Of a DNA stretch of 64,000 nt, positions 31,960-41,080 are shown piece after piece. The notes below the pieces were generated by a model that ran no database searches, was not told where the DNA came from, and worked only from the letters and a program-made list of their open reading frames with translations. The DNA lies in contig NZ_JAGIPR010000016.1 in assembly GCF_017877355.1 (NCBI RefSeq), positions 28,800-92,799 of the forward strand. The letters are read 5' to 3'. Position 1 is the stretch's first letter. Each line of letters opens with the position of its first letter. The stretch comes from Chryseobacterium jejuense (lineage in GTDB: Bacteria; Bacteroidota; Bacteroidia; Flavobacteriales; Weeksellaceae). Both the position numbers and the translations under genes were made by a program.

Positions 31960-33915
31960 TTATTTTTTAATTAAGTTTCCGGCTTTCTGCCCGTTCACGG
32001 TTACAATATAAACTCCAGGAAGCATATTGGATGGCAGCTGTATTTCTACTCTATTTGCACCATCAATAAGATTAACTTTTTCTGAAAGTTCTCTTCTTCC
32101 CGTTAGGTTTACCAGTTCTACAGTTCCTTTACCTGCTTTTCCATTAAACACTACCGTAAATCTTTCTGTTGCCGGATTTGGGCTGATGGTATAAGGAGAC
32201 TCATTAGCATCTGCTGCAATAAGTCCTGCTGCAGAAGTTCCTCCGCCCACTCCTACTGCGTTCCATGCATTGGTAACCTGTGTTACTTCATTACTTCCGG
32301 CACCGTACAGATCTGTTGCAGCCTGTAAAGAATATGTTCTTGTATTCGCGTAAGTAGAAGTAGAAGTAAGATAAGTTGTCAGCGTTCTGTAAGCAATGGC
32401 TCCTGCTTTATCCAATCCTATTCCGGAAACATTATAAGCAAAACCATTGTCGTTGGTTCCGGTTCCTCCTGTTACCAATAAATAATACCAGAAATTTAAA
32501 ACTCCAGAATTGGTATGAACACCACAATAGTCATTGGCCTGACTAGGGCTTGCACAACCTGAAGTAGTCGCAGCTTTCCAATAGGTTCCTTGATAAGTAT
32601 CCGGCTGACGGTAAGCATTAGGGTTTGACATATCACGGATAACATAGCTGAAATCTTCTCCCAATGTCCAGCTTGCCTGCGTTGGTCTTGCCCAACGTTC
32701 TATGGTATTTCCAAAGATGTCTGAGAAACCTTCATTCAATGCTCCCGGTTCTCTTTGATAAACAAGGTTTGCAGTCTTAGAAGTCATCCCATGGGTAATT
32801 TCATGACCACAAACATCAATAGCTGTTAAAGGTTTTCCACCGTTTGTTGTAGAGCTTCCATCGCCGTAAAGCATTCTTGATCCATCCCAATAGGCATTAA
32901 AAATATTATTTCCATAATGAACATAAGATTTTATAGCAAAGTGATTGTTATCAATACTTTTCCTTCCGAATTTTGTGAAATAATAATCCAATGTCATTTC
33001 GGCTCCCCAATGAGCGTCAGTAGCATATTGATCTTTATTGGTATTTACATTATTCCAAACATTATCGGTATCTGTAAAATCTACAGCTGACGAAAAATTA
33101 GTTGTTTTTTTAAGGTTATAGGTCTCCACTGCTGTTCCACCATTTCTTCCTGTTTCTCTTAATCTGTAACTTCCGCCATAAGAATCAGCTATTATATTTC
33201 TGCTTCCACTATAAACGGTAGTAGCCGTTCCCGGAGTATTTACTTCATGAATGATGGCATCCATTCCCAGAACTTTTCCATTCTTAGCATCTACAAAAAC
33301 ATATTGTCTGCTTAGAGGCTTCTCAGCATACACATCAAATTTATAAGCTAACTTCAAGTCCTTAAGTGTTTCATCTGTAGGATCTGAATAGTAGACAAGC
33401 TCACCTTTAGGAACAAAACTTGCATTATCATCTTTAGATTCTTTTTTAATAAAGTCTTCCTCTTCTTTATTTTGCCATTTATATTGTTCGGCACCTACAA
33501 AATTCAAAGCATTTTGTAAGGCGATTTTTTCAGAAATATTGGATTTTTTTTCAACTCCTGATGGAACTTTAAGCACCCATTTTCCGGACTGCCCAACAAT
33601 TTTACCGTCTTTAGTCTGTACAGCCATTACTCCATACTCTACAGGAATATCATTTACGGTCTGTTGAAATCTATGGGTTTCAAAGCCTAGCTTATCGGTT
33701 TCAAGTCCTAATTTACGGGCTTGTCCCGGTGAAAGTCTCTCAGATTTTTCATCAAATAAAACAGGACTTCCCTGAAAAGCAGGTCCATCTTTTTCAAATC
33801 TCAAGAATTCCGCGTGTAATCCACTTTTACCAGGAATTACTTTTGACGGAGTGTTTTGTCCGAAAACGAATGAGCAGGCTGCAATGCTCGCTGCTAGAAT
33901 AAATTTTGCTTTCAT
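31960..33915 (-). CDS. Thermolysin-type (M4) metalloprotease with T9SS sorting domain
   Basis: The 651-aa secreted pre-proenzyme has a signal peptide (ending CSFVFGQ), an FTP/PepSY-type propeptide to about residue 220, and the M4 catalytic domain. The zinc motif HEITH spans residues 371-375 with catalytic Glu372, and Glu395 in NEGFSDIFG is the third ligand, the same 24-residue spacing as thermolysin. The last ~75 residues (SPNPATERFTVVF to GNLIKK) are a type IX secretion signal. It is a secreted general protease for protein degradation and is monocistronic. Confidence 0.95.
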   Translation of the reverse strand: MKAKFILAASIAACSFVFGQNTPSKVIPGKSGLHAEFLRFEKDGPAFQGSPVLFDEKSERLSPGQARKLGLETDKLGFETHRFQQTVNDIPVEYGVMAVQTKDGKIVGQSGKWVLKVPSGVEKKSNISEKIALQNALNFVGAEQYKWQNKEEEDFIKKESKDDNASFVPKGELVYYSDPTDETLKDLKLAYKFDVYAEKPLSRQYVFVDAKNGKVLGMDAIIHEVNTPGTATTVYSGSRNIIADSYGGSYRLRETGRNGGTAVETYNLKKTTNFSSAVDFTDTDNVWNNVNTNKDQYATDAHWGAEMTLDYYFTKFGRKSIDNNHFAIKSYVHYGNNIFNAYWDGSRMLYGDGSSTTNGGKPLTAIDVCGHEITHGMTSKTANLVYQREPGALNEGFSDIFGNTIERWARPTQASWTLGEDFSYVIRDMSNPNAYRQPDTYQGTYWKAATTSGCASPSQANDYCGVHTNSGVLNFWYYLLVTGGTGTNDNGFAYNVSGIGLDKAGAIAYRTLTTYLTSTSTYANTRTYSLQAATDLYGAGSNEVTQVTNAWNAVGVGGGTSAAGLIAADANESPYTISPNPATERFTVVFNGKAGKGTVELVNLTGRRELSEKVNLIDGANRVEIQLPSNMLPGVYIVTVNGQKAGNLIKK

Positions 33916-34242
33916 AAATAATATTTGTTAAGTGTGAGACGAAGATAAAAGTTTTTCGCAATAAATCGATATATACATTACATAAAATTCAATTGAAAAT
34001 ATAAATCATTAAACAAACCATAATAATGATTTTAAAACAAAGCGAAATAATTAAAAATGATTTTATTATTTTGAAGATTTTACATGAAATTATTTCTTAG
34101 AAATCAATATTTTGTGAATTATTTTTTCAAACCATGTTTCACATTTTATTGAATAAAATTATTCTGATTTGGAATATTTATTAAAAAAATAAGGCTACCT
34201 CATTAGAGACAGCCTTTGAATATTTTAAATAAAGCTATATAA
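33916..34242. other. Intergenic region between the M4 protease and the plug-family gene
   Basis: This 327-base region is very A/T-rich. A minus-strand TATCTTCG (33940-33947) is a -7-like box for the protease gene. The distal part holds the terminator of the plug-family gene. No ORF of note is present. Confidence 0.4.
34183..34216 (-). terminator. Terminator after the T9SS plug-family gene
   Basis: On the minus strand AAGGCT pairs with AGCCTT (34191-34196 and 34211-34216), with an inner GTCTC/GAGGT wobble-containing extension. A T-rich tail follows. Confidence 0.75.
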
Positions 34243-35457
34243 CTATTTCCTAACAGGAGTCCTGAATTCGCCATAACCTATCAATCCATCATAATTTCGT
34301 CCGAAAGGAGCATAGTAAAGAAATGCCTGATAAAGATTTTCTGTCTGCCAGAAATTACCATTCACTTCTCCAAAATCTAAAGGTGCATCTCCTTGTTTCG
34401 TTGCAAGAACATAATTATAAAATCCTTGCTTTAGGAATAATTTGGCAACATATTGCTTCGTTGCTGCATCATACTGCATTTGGTTGTCTTTGCTGGGTTT
34501 AAAATTATTAAATCCACCCAGAATATAAATATCTTTATCTACCGGATCTGATTCAAGATAAAAATACACCCATGAATAGTCTGCTTCTCTTTCAGCATCT
34601 CTTTCTCTTCCCAGGTCATTTCTTCTGTAATACCAGGCTCCGTTTACATCGGGCTGATATTGATAGTTTAAAGGAAATGCCCATATCGGATGTAAATAGG
34701 TATGATTAGCATCATCTTTTACTTCTACCGCACGAACCATATCTGCTGCGATGGTCATATTCTTATTATCAAAATAATAAAATTCATTGTCTCCAGGAAA
34801 AACAAGATTCATCTGTTGGAAAAGCAATTGGTTCCCCAAAACAGTACTTGGTTTCAGATTAGAAATCACCATATTCGGATTGTTATTCTGCATCACATTC
34901 AAGCTCATGGAGTTGACATTGGAAGAAAGATCACCCACTTTTGGTAGAGCCTTTATTTCTACTCTTTGATTGATATTGGGATTCTTGGCATCTGCAATCC
35001 TTGAAACATTAACCCCAAGGGAAGCAGCATCTTCTACCAGATAGAAACGTCTTTTGAATAGTGGTTTGTCTGCAGAATCCTTATAAACGATCAACTCAAA
35101 GTTTCCTGATATTTTCGGCTGTATTTTATCATTGGGGAAAGTTAGTTTATAATGAGTATATGCCTGTAAAGTATTGAAAGAATATTGAAACTTATCCAGT
35201 AATCCGTTCATACTGCCCGTGGCAATTTCTGTAAAGAACAGATTATCGTCGTTCCAGTTTCTGTCATAATGCTTGATGGTATACCGGTAGATCTCGCTTC
35301 CATTGGTAAGATCATCAAAACTCAACACCAATTGTTCACCGAACTTAATGACCGGCGTTTCATCATTCGTCTGTGGATTAAATAACTGGATGCTTTGGAT
35401 ATTCTGTCCATACACCAGCCCACCCAGGGAAAGTAAGAGTATTCGCAAAGTTTTCAT
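34243..35457 (-). CDS. Type IX secretion plug-family protein (DUF5103)
   Basis: The 404-aa exported protein (signal peptide to GGLVYGQ) has the DUF5103 architecture: a beta-sandwich first domain (SIQLFNPQTNDETPVIKFGEQLVLSFDDL and YTIKHYDRNWN) and a second domain with YYFDNKNMTIAADMVRA, YQPDVNGAWYYRR and DKDIYILGGFNN. In Flavobacterium johnsoniae the protein of this family plugs the periplasmic side of the SprA translocon pore. T9SS cargo in this window (the FG-GAP protein and the M4 protease) would use that translocon. It is divergent from the MBL gene. Confidence 0.85.
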   Translation of the reverse strand: MKTLRILLLSLGGLVYGQNIQSIQLFNPQTNDETPVIKFGEQLVLSFDDLTNGSEIYRYTIKHYDRNWNDDNLFFTEIATGSMNGLLDKFQYSFNTLQAYTHYKLTFPNDKIQPKISGNFELIVYKDSADKPLFKRRFYLVEDAASLGVNVSRIADAKNPNINQRVEIKALPKVGDLSSNVNSMSLNVMQNNNPNMVISNLKPSTVLGNQLLFQQMNLVFPGDNEFYYFDNKNMTIAADMVRAVEVKDDANHTYLHPIWAFPLNYQYQPDVNGAWYYRRNDLGRERDAEREADYSWVYFYLESDPVDKDIYILGGFNNFKPSKDNQMQYDAATKQYVAKLFLKQGFYNYVLATKQGDAPLDFGEVNGNFWQTENLYQAFLYYAPFGRNYDGLIGYGEFRTPVRK

Positions 35458-35501
35458 TATGACGAAGATAACGAAAAATAGCCATTTTCTTAATAATATC
35501 G

Positions 35502-35509
35502 TATTTTTG
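35502..35509 (+). promoter_or_regulatory. Promoter -7 box for the MBL-fold gene
   Basis: TATTTTTG (TAnnTTTG) ends 18 bases before the ATG at 35528, supporting that start over an in-frame extension upstream. The minus-strand plug-family gene has a TATCTTCG box at 35463-35470. Confidence 0.55.
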
Positions 35510-35527
35510 AATAAAAATATTCAGATT

Positions 35528-36166
35528 ATGCTTCAGATTCAAGGCTTCGTATGCAACTTTGCAAGTGAGAATACCTACATTCTTTATAATGAAAACAAAA
35601 ATGCCTGGTTAATAGATCCAGGAAATATGAATGAGCAGGAAACCAAAGCCATTGATAACTTCATCAAAGAAAAAGAGCTGATCATTCAGAAAATTCTTTT
35701 AACGCATGCTCATATTGATCATGTTTTAGGGCTTCAGTGGGCATTTGACACGTTCAAAGTTCCAGTGAATATGCATCAGGAGGATCAGGAAGTTCTTGAT
35801 ATGCTTCAGGCGAGTGGATTGAGATTCGGATTCCCTGTTGATCCTGTAAAAGTAGATATTACTTATGTAAACGAAGGAGAAGAACTTGAACTGGACGGAG
35901 AGAAATTTAAAATCTACCACGTTCCTGGGCATTCTCCGGGAAGTATTGTGTATCACAACGAAAATCAGAAATTCATGATCTCCGGTGATGTACTTTTTGA
36001 AGGCAGCATCGGAAGAACAGATCTTTATAAAGGAAATTATGAACAATTAATTGACGGCATTAAAACTAAACTTTTCGTATTGGACCCTGAAACACAGGTT
36101 TTCTCCGGTCATGGAAATCCTACTTCGATTGGGTTTGAGAAACAGTATAATCCGTTTTTTAAGTAA
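35528..36166 (+). CDS. MBL-fold metallo-hydrolase (glyoxalase II-like)
   Basis: The start is placed at MLQIQGFVCNFASENTY (212 aa), directly after a promoter box; the frame stays open back to 35303 but runs antisense into the plug-family gene. HAHIDHVLG carries the HxHxDH metal motif, and the later ligands are visible in HVPGHSPGS and SGHGNPTSIG. The size and motifs fit the small glyoxalase II/YcbL-like hydrolases that cleave thioesters such as S-lactoylglutathione; the thiol used in this organism is unknown. Confidence 0.9.
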   Translation: MLQIQGFVCNFASENTYILYNENKNAWLIDPGNMNEQETKAIDNFIKEKELIIQKILLTHAHIDHVLGLQWAFDTFKVPVNMHQEDQEVLDMLQASGLRFGFPVDPVKVDITYVNEGEELELDGEKFKIYHVPGHSPGSIVYHNENQKFMISGDVLFEGSIGRTDLYKGNYEQLIDGIKTKLFVLDPETQVFSGHGNPTSIGFEKQYNPFFK

Positions 36167-36247
36167 ACAGGATTTGAATTTGGGAGTTTGAGGGTTGTAG
36201 AGTCGGTGAGCTTTAGTCATAATTATAAACAACTCATAAGTAATAAA

Positions 36248-37069
36248 ATGACATCAAAAAAAACATATACGCTATTTTTCATCTTATTTTTTTTCATAGC
36301 AAAAGTAAATGCCCAATTTGTAGGATACTATAAGCTGGATGATGAGGAGCCGGATTCTTCATTGTTTGTATTACCCAACAATGAATTTTATTTCTTTAAA
36401 TATGGTAGTTGGAAAACCGGAAAGTGGAATAAAGTTGATGAAGATAATATAGTATTAACTGAAGTTAAAGCTGAAGAAAACCCTATTAATATTTACGGAA
36501 AATTTGATAAAAATAAAAAAGACATTACCGTTAATTTATTAGGTTATATGAATGGTACCTCTAAATCATATGCTTTTATAAATTTTTCGAAGGATATGAC
36601 TACTCAGAAAAAATTTCAGCCCATTTTTAATGATGATAAGAAATTATTCGAAAGCAGTTATGAGCTCACAAAAAACAACAACGGATATAATTGGATGACA
36701 ATCAGTATTCCACGCAATAAGAATAAGTATAAAAACAATATCAGCTATCCTTTTGACGCATTGAGCTACACATATCCAATAAATAAAAAGTATAATTACT
36801 ACATTGTCATACAAAATATTGATTCTATTCTACCGCCCATCACCTTAAAACTTACAAAACAAAATAAAAACTATTACATAGGTTTTGATAGATATATAAA
36901 ACAAAAAGAGTTGACAGCAGCTGAAACATTGAAAAAAATTCAAGATGCCAAAATATCAGCTGAAAATGAAAGTTATAAGAAGAATTTCGGCGCTAAAATC
37001 CCTTATCAATCTGTTGAAAAAGCTATGATAAACGAAAGTTCAGTTCTTAATTCTCTGAACGAAAATTAG
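36248..37069 (+). CDS. Hypothetical secreted protein
   Basis: The start is taken at MTSKKTYTLFFILFFFIAKVNAQF (273 aa), giving a signal peptide cleaved after VNAQ. The mature part is unusually rich in Asn, Lys and Tyr, with beta-rich segments (FVGYYKLDDEEPDSSLFVLPNN and FFKYGSWKTGKWNKVDEDN) and a helical tail. I do not recognise a family. It is monocistronic, ends at a bidirectional terminator and has an orphan, lineage-specific look. Confidence 0.7.
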   Translation: MTSKKTYTLFFILFFFIAKVNAQFVGYYKLDDEEPDSSLFVLPNNEFYFFKYGSWKTGKWNKVDEDNIVLTEVKAEENPINIYGKFDKNKKDITVNLLGYMNGTSKSYAFINFSKDMTTQKKFQPIFNDDKKLFESSYELTKNNNGYNWMTISIPRNKNKYKNNISYPFDALSYTYPINKKYNYYIVIQNIDSILPPITLKLTKQNKNYYIGFDRYIKQKELTAAETLKKIQDAKISAENESYKKNFGAKIPYQSVEKAMINESSVLNSLNEN

Positions 37070-37084
37070 ATAAGTTAATAAAAA

Positions 37085-37113
37085 AAACCGTCAGAACCAG
37101 GTCCTGACGGTTT
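37085..37113. terminator. Bidirectional terminator
   Basis: Perfect inverted repeat AAACCGTCAG (37085-37094) / CTGACGGTTT (37104-37113) with A-rich and T-rich flanks. It separates two convergent genes. Confidence 0.88.
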
Positions 37114-37134
37114 CGTGTTATAAAGAAATAGAGT

Positions 37135-39573
37135 TTAGAAATCTAAAGTGATTGAGGCTCTGGCAGCAGCTCCCATAATAGGTCTTGCCATTCTGATATT
37201 GCCTGCTACAGTTTGAGACCTTGGATCACCCTCTGTAATACCAATCGTATTAAAGATATTGGTTCCGTCTATAGCAAAACGTATTTTTCCCAACTGATAA
37301 GACATTCCTGCTCCAAATTCAGTGAAGGAAGGCAGAATGTTATCATCTGTATTTCCTTCATTCTGGAAGCGTTTTCCATAATAATTCATACTTACATAGG
37401 CTCTCCAGTCTTTGGTGATATTTACGGCAGGAGAAATATTGAAATAGAACTTAGGAATTCTTCTTACTACATTTCCATCATAGTCGAAAGTCGTACCATC
37501 GGCATTTCGTCCTGTAAAATCTTTATATTTTGGGCTCTGAATGGTTCCGTTGAAAGTCACTTCAAAGATATTATTGAATAATCTTGCATATCCTTCAATT
37601 TCGACCCCAAAATTAGTGGTATTGGCAAATTTATTCTCTGAAGTTCCATCTGAATAAACATCCGTAAATGAAAGATTTTTAAGCGCAGAATAAAAAGGAA
37701 TGACTGCAATATCGAAAGTGCGGGAATAATACTTATACCCAACTTCCAGTTGATTGGTCAGTACAGGTTTTACAACACTCAGATTTCCTATATTATTATA
37801 GTATGCTTCTTCATTCGGAGATCTGAAACCGTGAGAAAAACGGGCATACACTGCATTTTCACGATTAATCTTATAATTGGAAGCCAATGTATAGGAGACT
37901 TTGTTAATATCATAATACCAATACGTATGCTGATTTCCCAAAACATTCATATTATCATCTGCTGTGGTGGTATCAAAACCATGAGTTCCGTCAACCGTTA
38001 AGCCTGAATTATTAAGATTGGCAGTAGTGGTGTTGACTTTATATCCTCTGTAATAGTCACGGCTGTATCGGATTCCTCCATTAAAACTTAATGCATCCGT
38101 TACATTATAATCCAGATTTAAATAAAGATCATTTAAACTTCCCTGAATCTGCGAGTCTCTAAGTAAGCTAGACATGTTTAAAACTCCATTATAGGTTTTA
38201 GAATATCCTACACTGCTTGGGCTGAGAGACGGATCTACCAGATTTAACAGTTCAGGTCTGTCTGTTGCTGTTGCCAAAATATTGCTCCAGTTCCAGTATT
38301 GATGGGATTTCCAGTTTGATTTATAAAATCCTGCCGTTACATTTCCTTTGTCAAATTTGTAGTTGAACTGTAAGTCGTTCACAAAATTATTCATTTGCTT
38401 ATCTATAGCCCAGAACCCCAATTTTTGTACAAACTGAGGAGCGACCACTGCTCCACTGCTTACCATCGAGTACTGATAGTTAGTCATCCCCATACCTTTT
38501 GTAGCAAAATCAGCACCTGTTTGAGGGGCTCCTGCCGGGAAAATCCCTGTATAGTTCATATCTATATTGGTATATCTGGTTTTATTTAAAACGCTGAAAT
38601 TTCCACCAAGATCATATTTAAACTCAGCTCCTAAAACATCTACTTTTGGATGAATCCCATCTTCCAGATTTCTATTGAAAAAGCCACCTCCAGCCTGTGG
38701 AATATTTAATTGACTGATCGCTCTGTAGCTGTATGTTCCGTAATTTGGATCAAAACCTGAGAATCCTTTCAGTTGATCTCCATCCTGCGTTAAAGGAATC
38801 GGAAGGAAGAAAGTATTTCTGTCATCCAGCTTTTTATAGTAAACTTTAACATAGCCTTTATCAAAAACATACTTTAGATTCATTCTGATCTGTCCTCCGT
38901 TATTGGCTTTGAATCCTGTTTTCCTGATTCCGTCATCTGATCTGTAGAAACCACCAATATTGAAGAATAATTTATCTTTTACCAAAGCACCACCCACATT
39001 AAGATCTGTACGGATCAATCCATAGGTACTGGTTTCCAACTTTGCACTTCCTTTAAAATCATTAGTTCCTTCTTTAGATATAAAGTTAATCAATCCTCCC
39101 GGAGAGTTATTGGCATAAATAGATCCGGAACCTCCTCTTAAAGCTTCCAAACGACTCACGGTATTATCTACACGGAAAAAATTATCTGCATTAGCGAATT
39201 GAAGTGCGCCATCTTCAAAAACCGGTAGCCCATCTTCCTGAACCTGCACAAACTCATAAGCTCCTGCAGAAGGAATACCTCTTGCAAAAAGGTTATTCCC
39301 TACTTCCCCTCCTGAAGTTTCCACGGCAAATCCCGGAACTCTCTGAAGCAAGGCAGCAGCACTGATTGGATTCTGTTTCTGAATTTCCTTGGCACTGAAT
39401 GTTGAAATAGCGGTACTGGATTCTATTTTTTTCTTGGGATTAGAGTTCCCTGTAATGACAACCTGATCGATAGAAGAAACTTTCACAGAATCCTGTGGAG
39501 TTTCCTGTGCATATGCTTTATTGAAATACAATACAGCAGTTGCGGCGATTAAAAAGATTGATTTTTTTTTCAT
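37135..39573 (-). CDS. TonB-dependent outer-membrane receptor of a trehalose-type locus
   Basis: The start is placed at the ATG at 39573 (MKKKSIFLIAATAVLYFNKAYAQ), 23 bases after the trehalase stop; the frame stays open further only by running back into trehalase. The 812-aa receptor has a plug domain (QVVITGNSNPKKK, PGFAVETSGG, ANNSPGGLINFISKEG) and a 22-strand-type barrel ending in LDF. There is no SusD neighbour and no N-terminal carboxypeptidase-regulatory domain, so it resembles FecA-type rather than SusC-type receptors. Being last in a permease-trehalase-receptor operon, it probably imports trehalose or a trehalose-containing glycan. Confidence 0.88.
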   Translation of the reverse strand: MKKKSIFLIAATAVLYFNKAYAQETPQDSVKVSSIDQVVITGNSNPKKKIESSTAISTFSAKEIQKQNPISAAALLQRVPGFAVETSGGEVGNNLFARGIPSAGAYEFVQVQEDGLPVFEDGALQFANADNFFRVDNTVSRLEALRGGSGSIYANNSPGGLINFISKEGTNDFKGSAKLETSTYGLIRTDLNVGGALVKDKLFFNIGGFYRSDDGIRKTGFKANNGGQIRMNLKYVFDKGYVKVYYKKLDDRNTFFLPIPLTQDGDQLKGFSGFDPNYGTYSYRAISQLNIPQAGGGFFNRNLEDGIHPKVDVLGAEFKYDLGGNFSVLNKTRYTNIDMNYTGIFPAGAPQTGADFATKGMGMTNYQYSMVSSGAVVAPQFVQKLGFWAIDKQMNNFVNDLQFNYKFDKGNVTAGFYKSNWKSHQYWNWSNILATATDRPELLNLVDPSLSPSSVGYSKTYNGVLNMSSLLRDSQIQGSLNDLYLNLDYNVTDALSFNGGIRYSRDYYRGYKVNTTTANLNNSGLTVDGTHGFDTTTADDNMNVLGNQHTYWYYDINKVSYTLASNYKINRENAVYARFSHGFRSPNEEAYYNNIGNLSVVKPVLTNQLEVGYKYYSRTFDIAVIPFYSALKNLSFTDVYSDGTSENKFANTTNFGVEIEGYARLFNNIFEVTFNGTIQSPKYKDFTGRNADGTTFDYDGNVVRRIPKFYFNISPAVNITKDWRAYVSMNYYGKRFQNEGNTDDNILPSFTEFGAGMSYQLGKIRFAIDGTNIFNTIGITEGDPRSQTVAGNIRMARPIMGAAARASITLDF

Positions 39574-39596
39574 AGCCCTATTTTTTATTGTTAGTT

Positions 39597-41078
39597 TCAG
39601 TTTTGTTGTAGTTTTAAATACACACCATTCGTCCAACCGAATCCATCCTGATTGGGATATTCTCCGCCTCCTGCTATTGTTTCCGTATCTAATGCATTGT
39701 ATTTTTCCATCAGTTTCCCTGTATTCTTGTATACCCTTTCTACATTGAAACACCAGTTCTTTTTAATTGTTTCAGCCAATTCATTAAAACCATAATTTTT
39801 CATTGCTTTAAAGCCAAGCCATTGATAAGGTGCCCAGGCATTGGGTAAATCCCATTGTTGTCCTGTTTTTTTGGTAGTGGTAACCAACCCTCCGGGATAT
39901 AAAAACTTTTCAGAAATAGTTTCAGCTACTGCTTTGGCCTGATCCTGATCTGCAATTCCAAGGAATAAAGGGTAAAGAGCAGCAATATGTTCAGACGGTG
40001 TTTTTGTGTTTTTTTTAATATGATAGTCTCTGTAAATCTTCGTCTTTTCATCCCAGAAGTATTTATTAATCATATGTCTTCGCTTTGCTGCTCTTTCTGT
40101 AAAATAATTTTCTTTGTCTTTCAGATTCTGAAGTGCTGATGATTTTGCCAGTGTAGTTTCCAAATGCCATAAAAGACAGTTTAGGTCAACTTCAGCAAGA
40201 TTCAGAGTTTCTATCGTCTGAATATGTTCTCCGTCTGCCAACCATCTGCTGGAAAAATCCCAGCCGGATTCACAGGCGCTTCTTATATTTCTGTAAAATT
40301 CTTTTCCTGTAGCATTTTCCTGATCTTCAATATCAATCAGGTAACTTTCAGGACGAGGTTCATTTTCTGCGTCATAATACCTGTTCAGGATATCTCCATC
40401 CTGAGTTTTTACAACTCTTCTGAAGCCTGATCCGCTTTCGGCATCCTCTTTTCCATCCATCCAGAAAGCATATTCTTTTTCTAAAGTATCATGATATTTT
40501 GTATAAATAGCTTCATCATTCTTTGTCTCAGCAAGGAGTTCCAACATCAAGGAAAAATAAGGAGGCTGTGAACGGCTTAAAAAATGAGTTCTGCTCGCAT
40601 TGGGAACAAATCCAACATTCTGGATCAGGTAAGAACAGTTTTCTACAATATTCTCCATCATTTCCACTCTACCGGAAACCTGCAGCCCTAGCATAATAAA
40701 ATAGCTGTCCCAATAAAAAAACTCATTGAAGCGTCCGCCCGGAACGATATAAGGCTTTGGTAATTTTAAAAGTGTTCCTTTTTCTTCATAAGCAGTGCGT
40801 GTCAATTCATCCCAAAGCTTTTCTATATGCTGCCCAATGGGAAGATGATCTTCTCTCTGAACAGACACTTTAGCTCCTAAAAAATCAAAGTGAGTCATCA
40901 CAAAACTTTTCAGATCAAAACCAGCAGAGTCTTTTTCCTGCTCATATTTTGCATTGATCTCTGCAATCGGAAATAAAGGAACTGCATCCGTCATCATTTT
41001 CTGATCTTCAAAAATCTTTGACTTTTGTACGGCGTCAAAAAGAGCCTGAATTTCTTTAATATAAAGCTGATTACTCAT
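39597..41078 (-). CDS. treF: Alpha,alpha-trehalase, GH37, cytoplasmic type
   Basis: The enzyme hydrolyses trehalose to two glucose. The 493-aa protein has both trehalase signatures: PGGRFNEFFYWDSYF, starting at residue 113, and QWDLPNAWAPYQW around residue 409. The glycine-rich end motif appears as GGGEYPNQDGFGWTNGVYL. No signal peptide is visible, so the enzyme is likely cytoplasmic and depends on uptake of intact sugar. The permease gene ends two bases before the trehalase start, and the receptor gene starts 23 bases after its stop, an operon. Confidence 0.95.
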   Translation of the reverse strand: MSNQLYIKEIQALFDAVQKSKIFEDQKMMTDAVPLFPIAEINAKYEQEKDSAGFDLKSFVMTHFDFLGAKVSVQREDHLPIGQHIEKLWDELTRTAYEEKGTLLKLPKPYIVPGGRFNEFFYWDSYFIMLGLQVSGRVEMMENIVENCSYLIQNVGFVPNASRTHFLSRSQPPYFSLMLELLAETKNDEAIYTKYHDTLEKEYAFWMDGKEDAESGSGFRRVVKTQDGDILNRYYDAENEPRPESYLIDIEDQENATGKEFYRNIRSACESGWDFSSRWLADGEHIQTIETLNLAEVDLNCLLWHLETTLAKSSALQNLKDKENYFTERAAKRRHMINKYFWDEKTKIYRDYHIKKNTKTPSEHIAALYPLFLGIADQDQAKAVAETISEKFLYPGGLVTTTKKTGQQWDLPNAWAPYQWLGFKAMKNYGFNELAETIKKNWCFNVERVYKNTGKLMEKYNALDTETIAGGGEYPNQDGFGWTNGVYLKLQQN

Positions 41079-41080
41079 GG

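Noticed and set aside
35303..35527. Extension of the MBL-fold protein upstream
   Set aside because: The sequence is antisense to the plug-family gene's 5' end. The ATG at 35528 follows a promoter and starts the typical domain.
39574..39753. N-terminal 60-residue extension of the TonB receptor
   Set aside because: It runs into the end of trehalase in another frame. The ATG at 39573 starts a perfect signal peptide.
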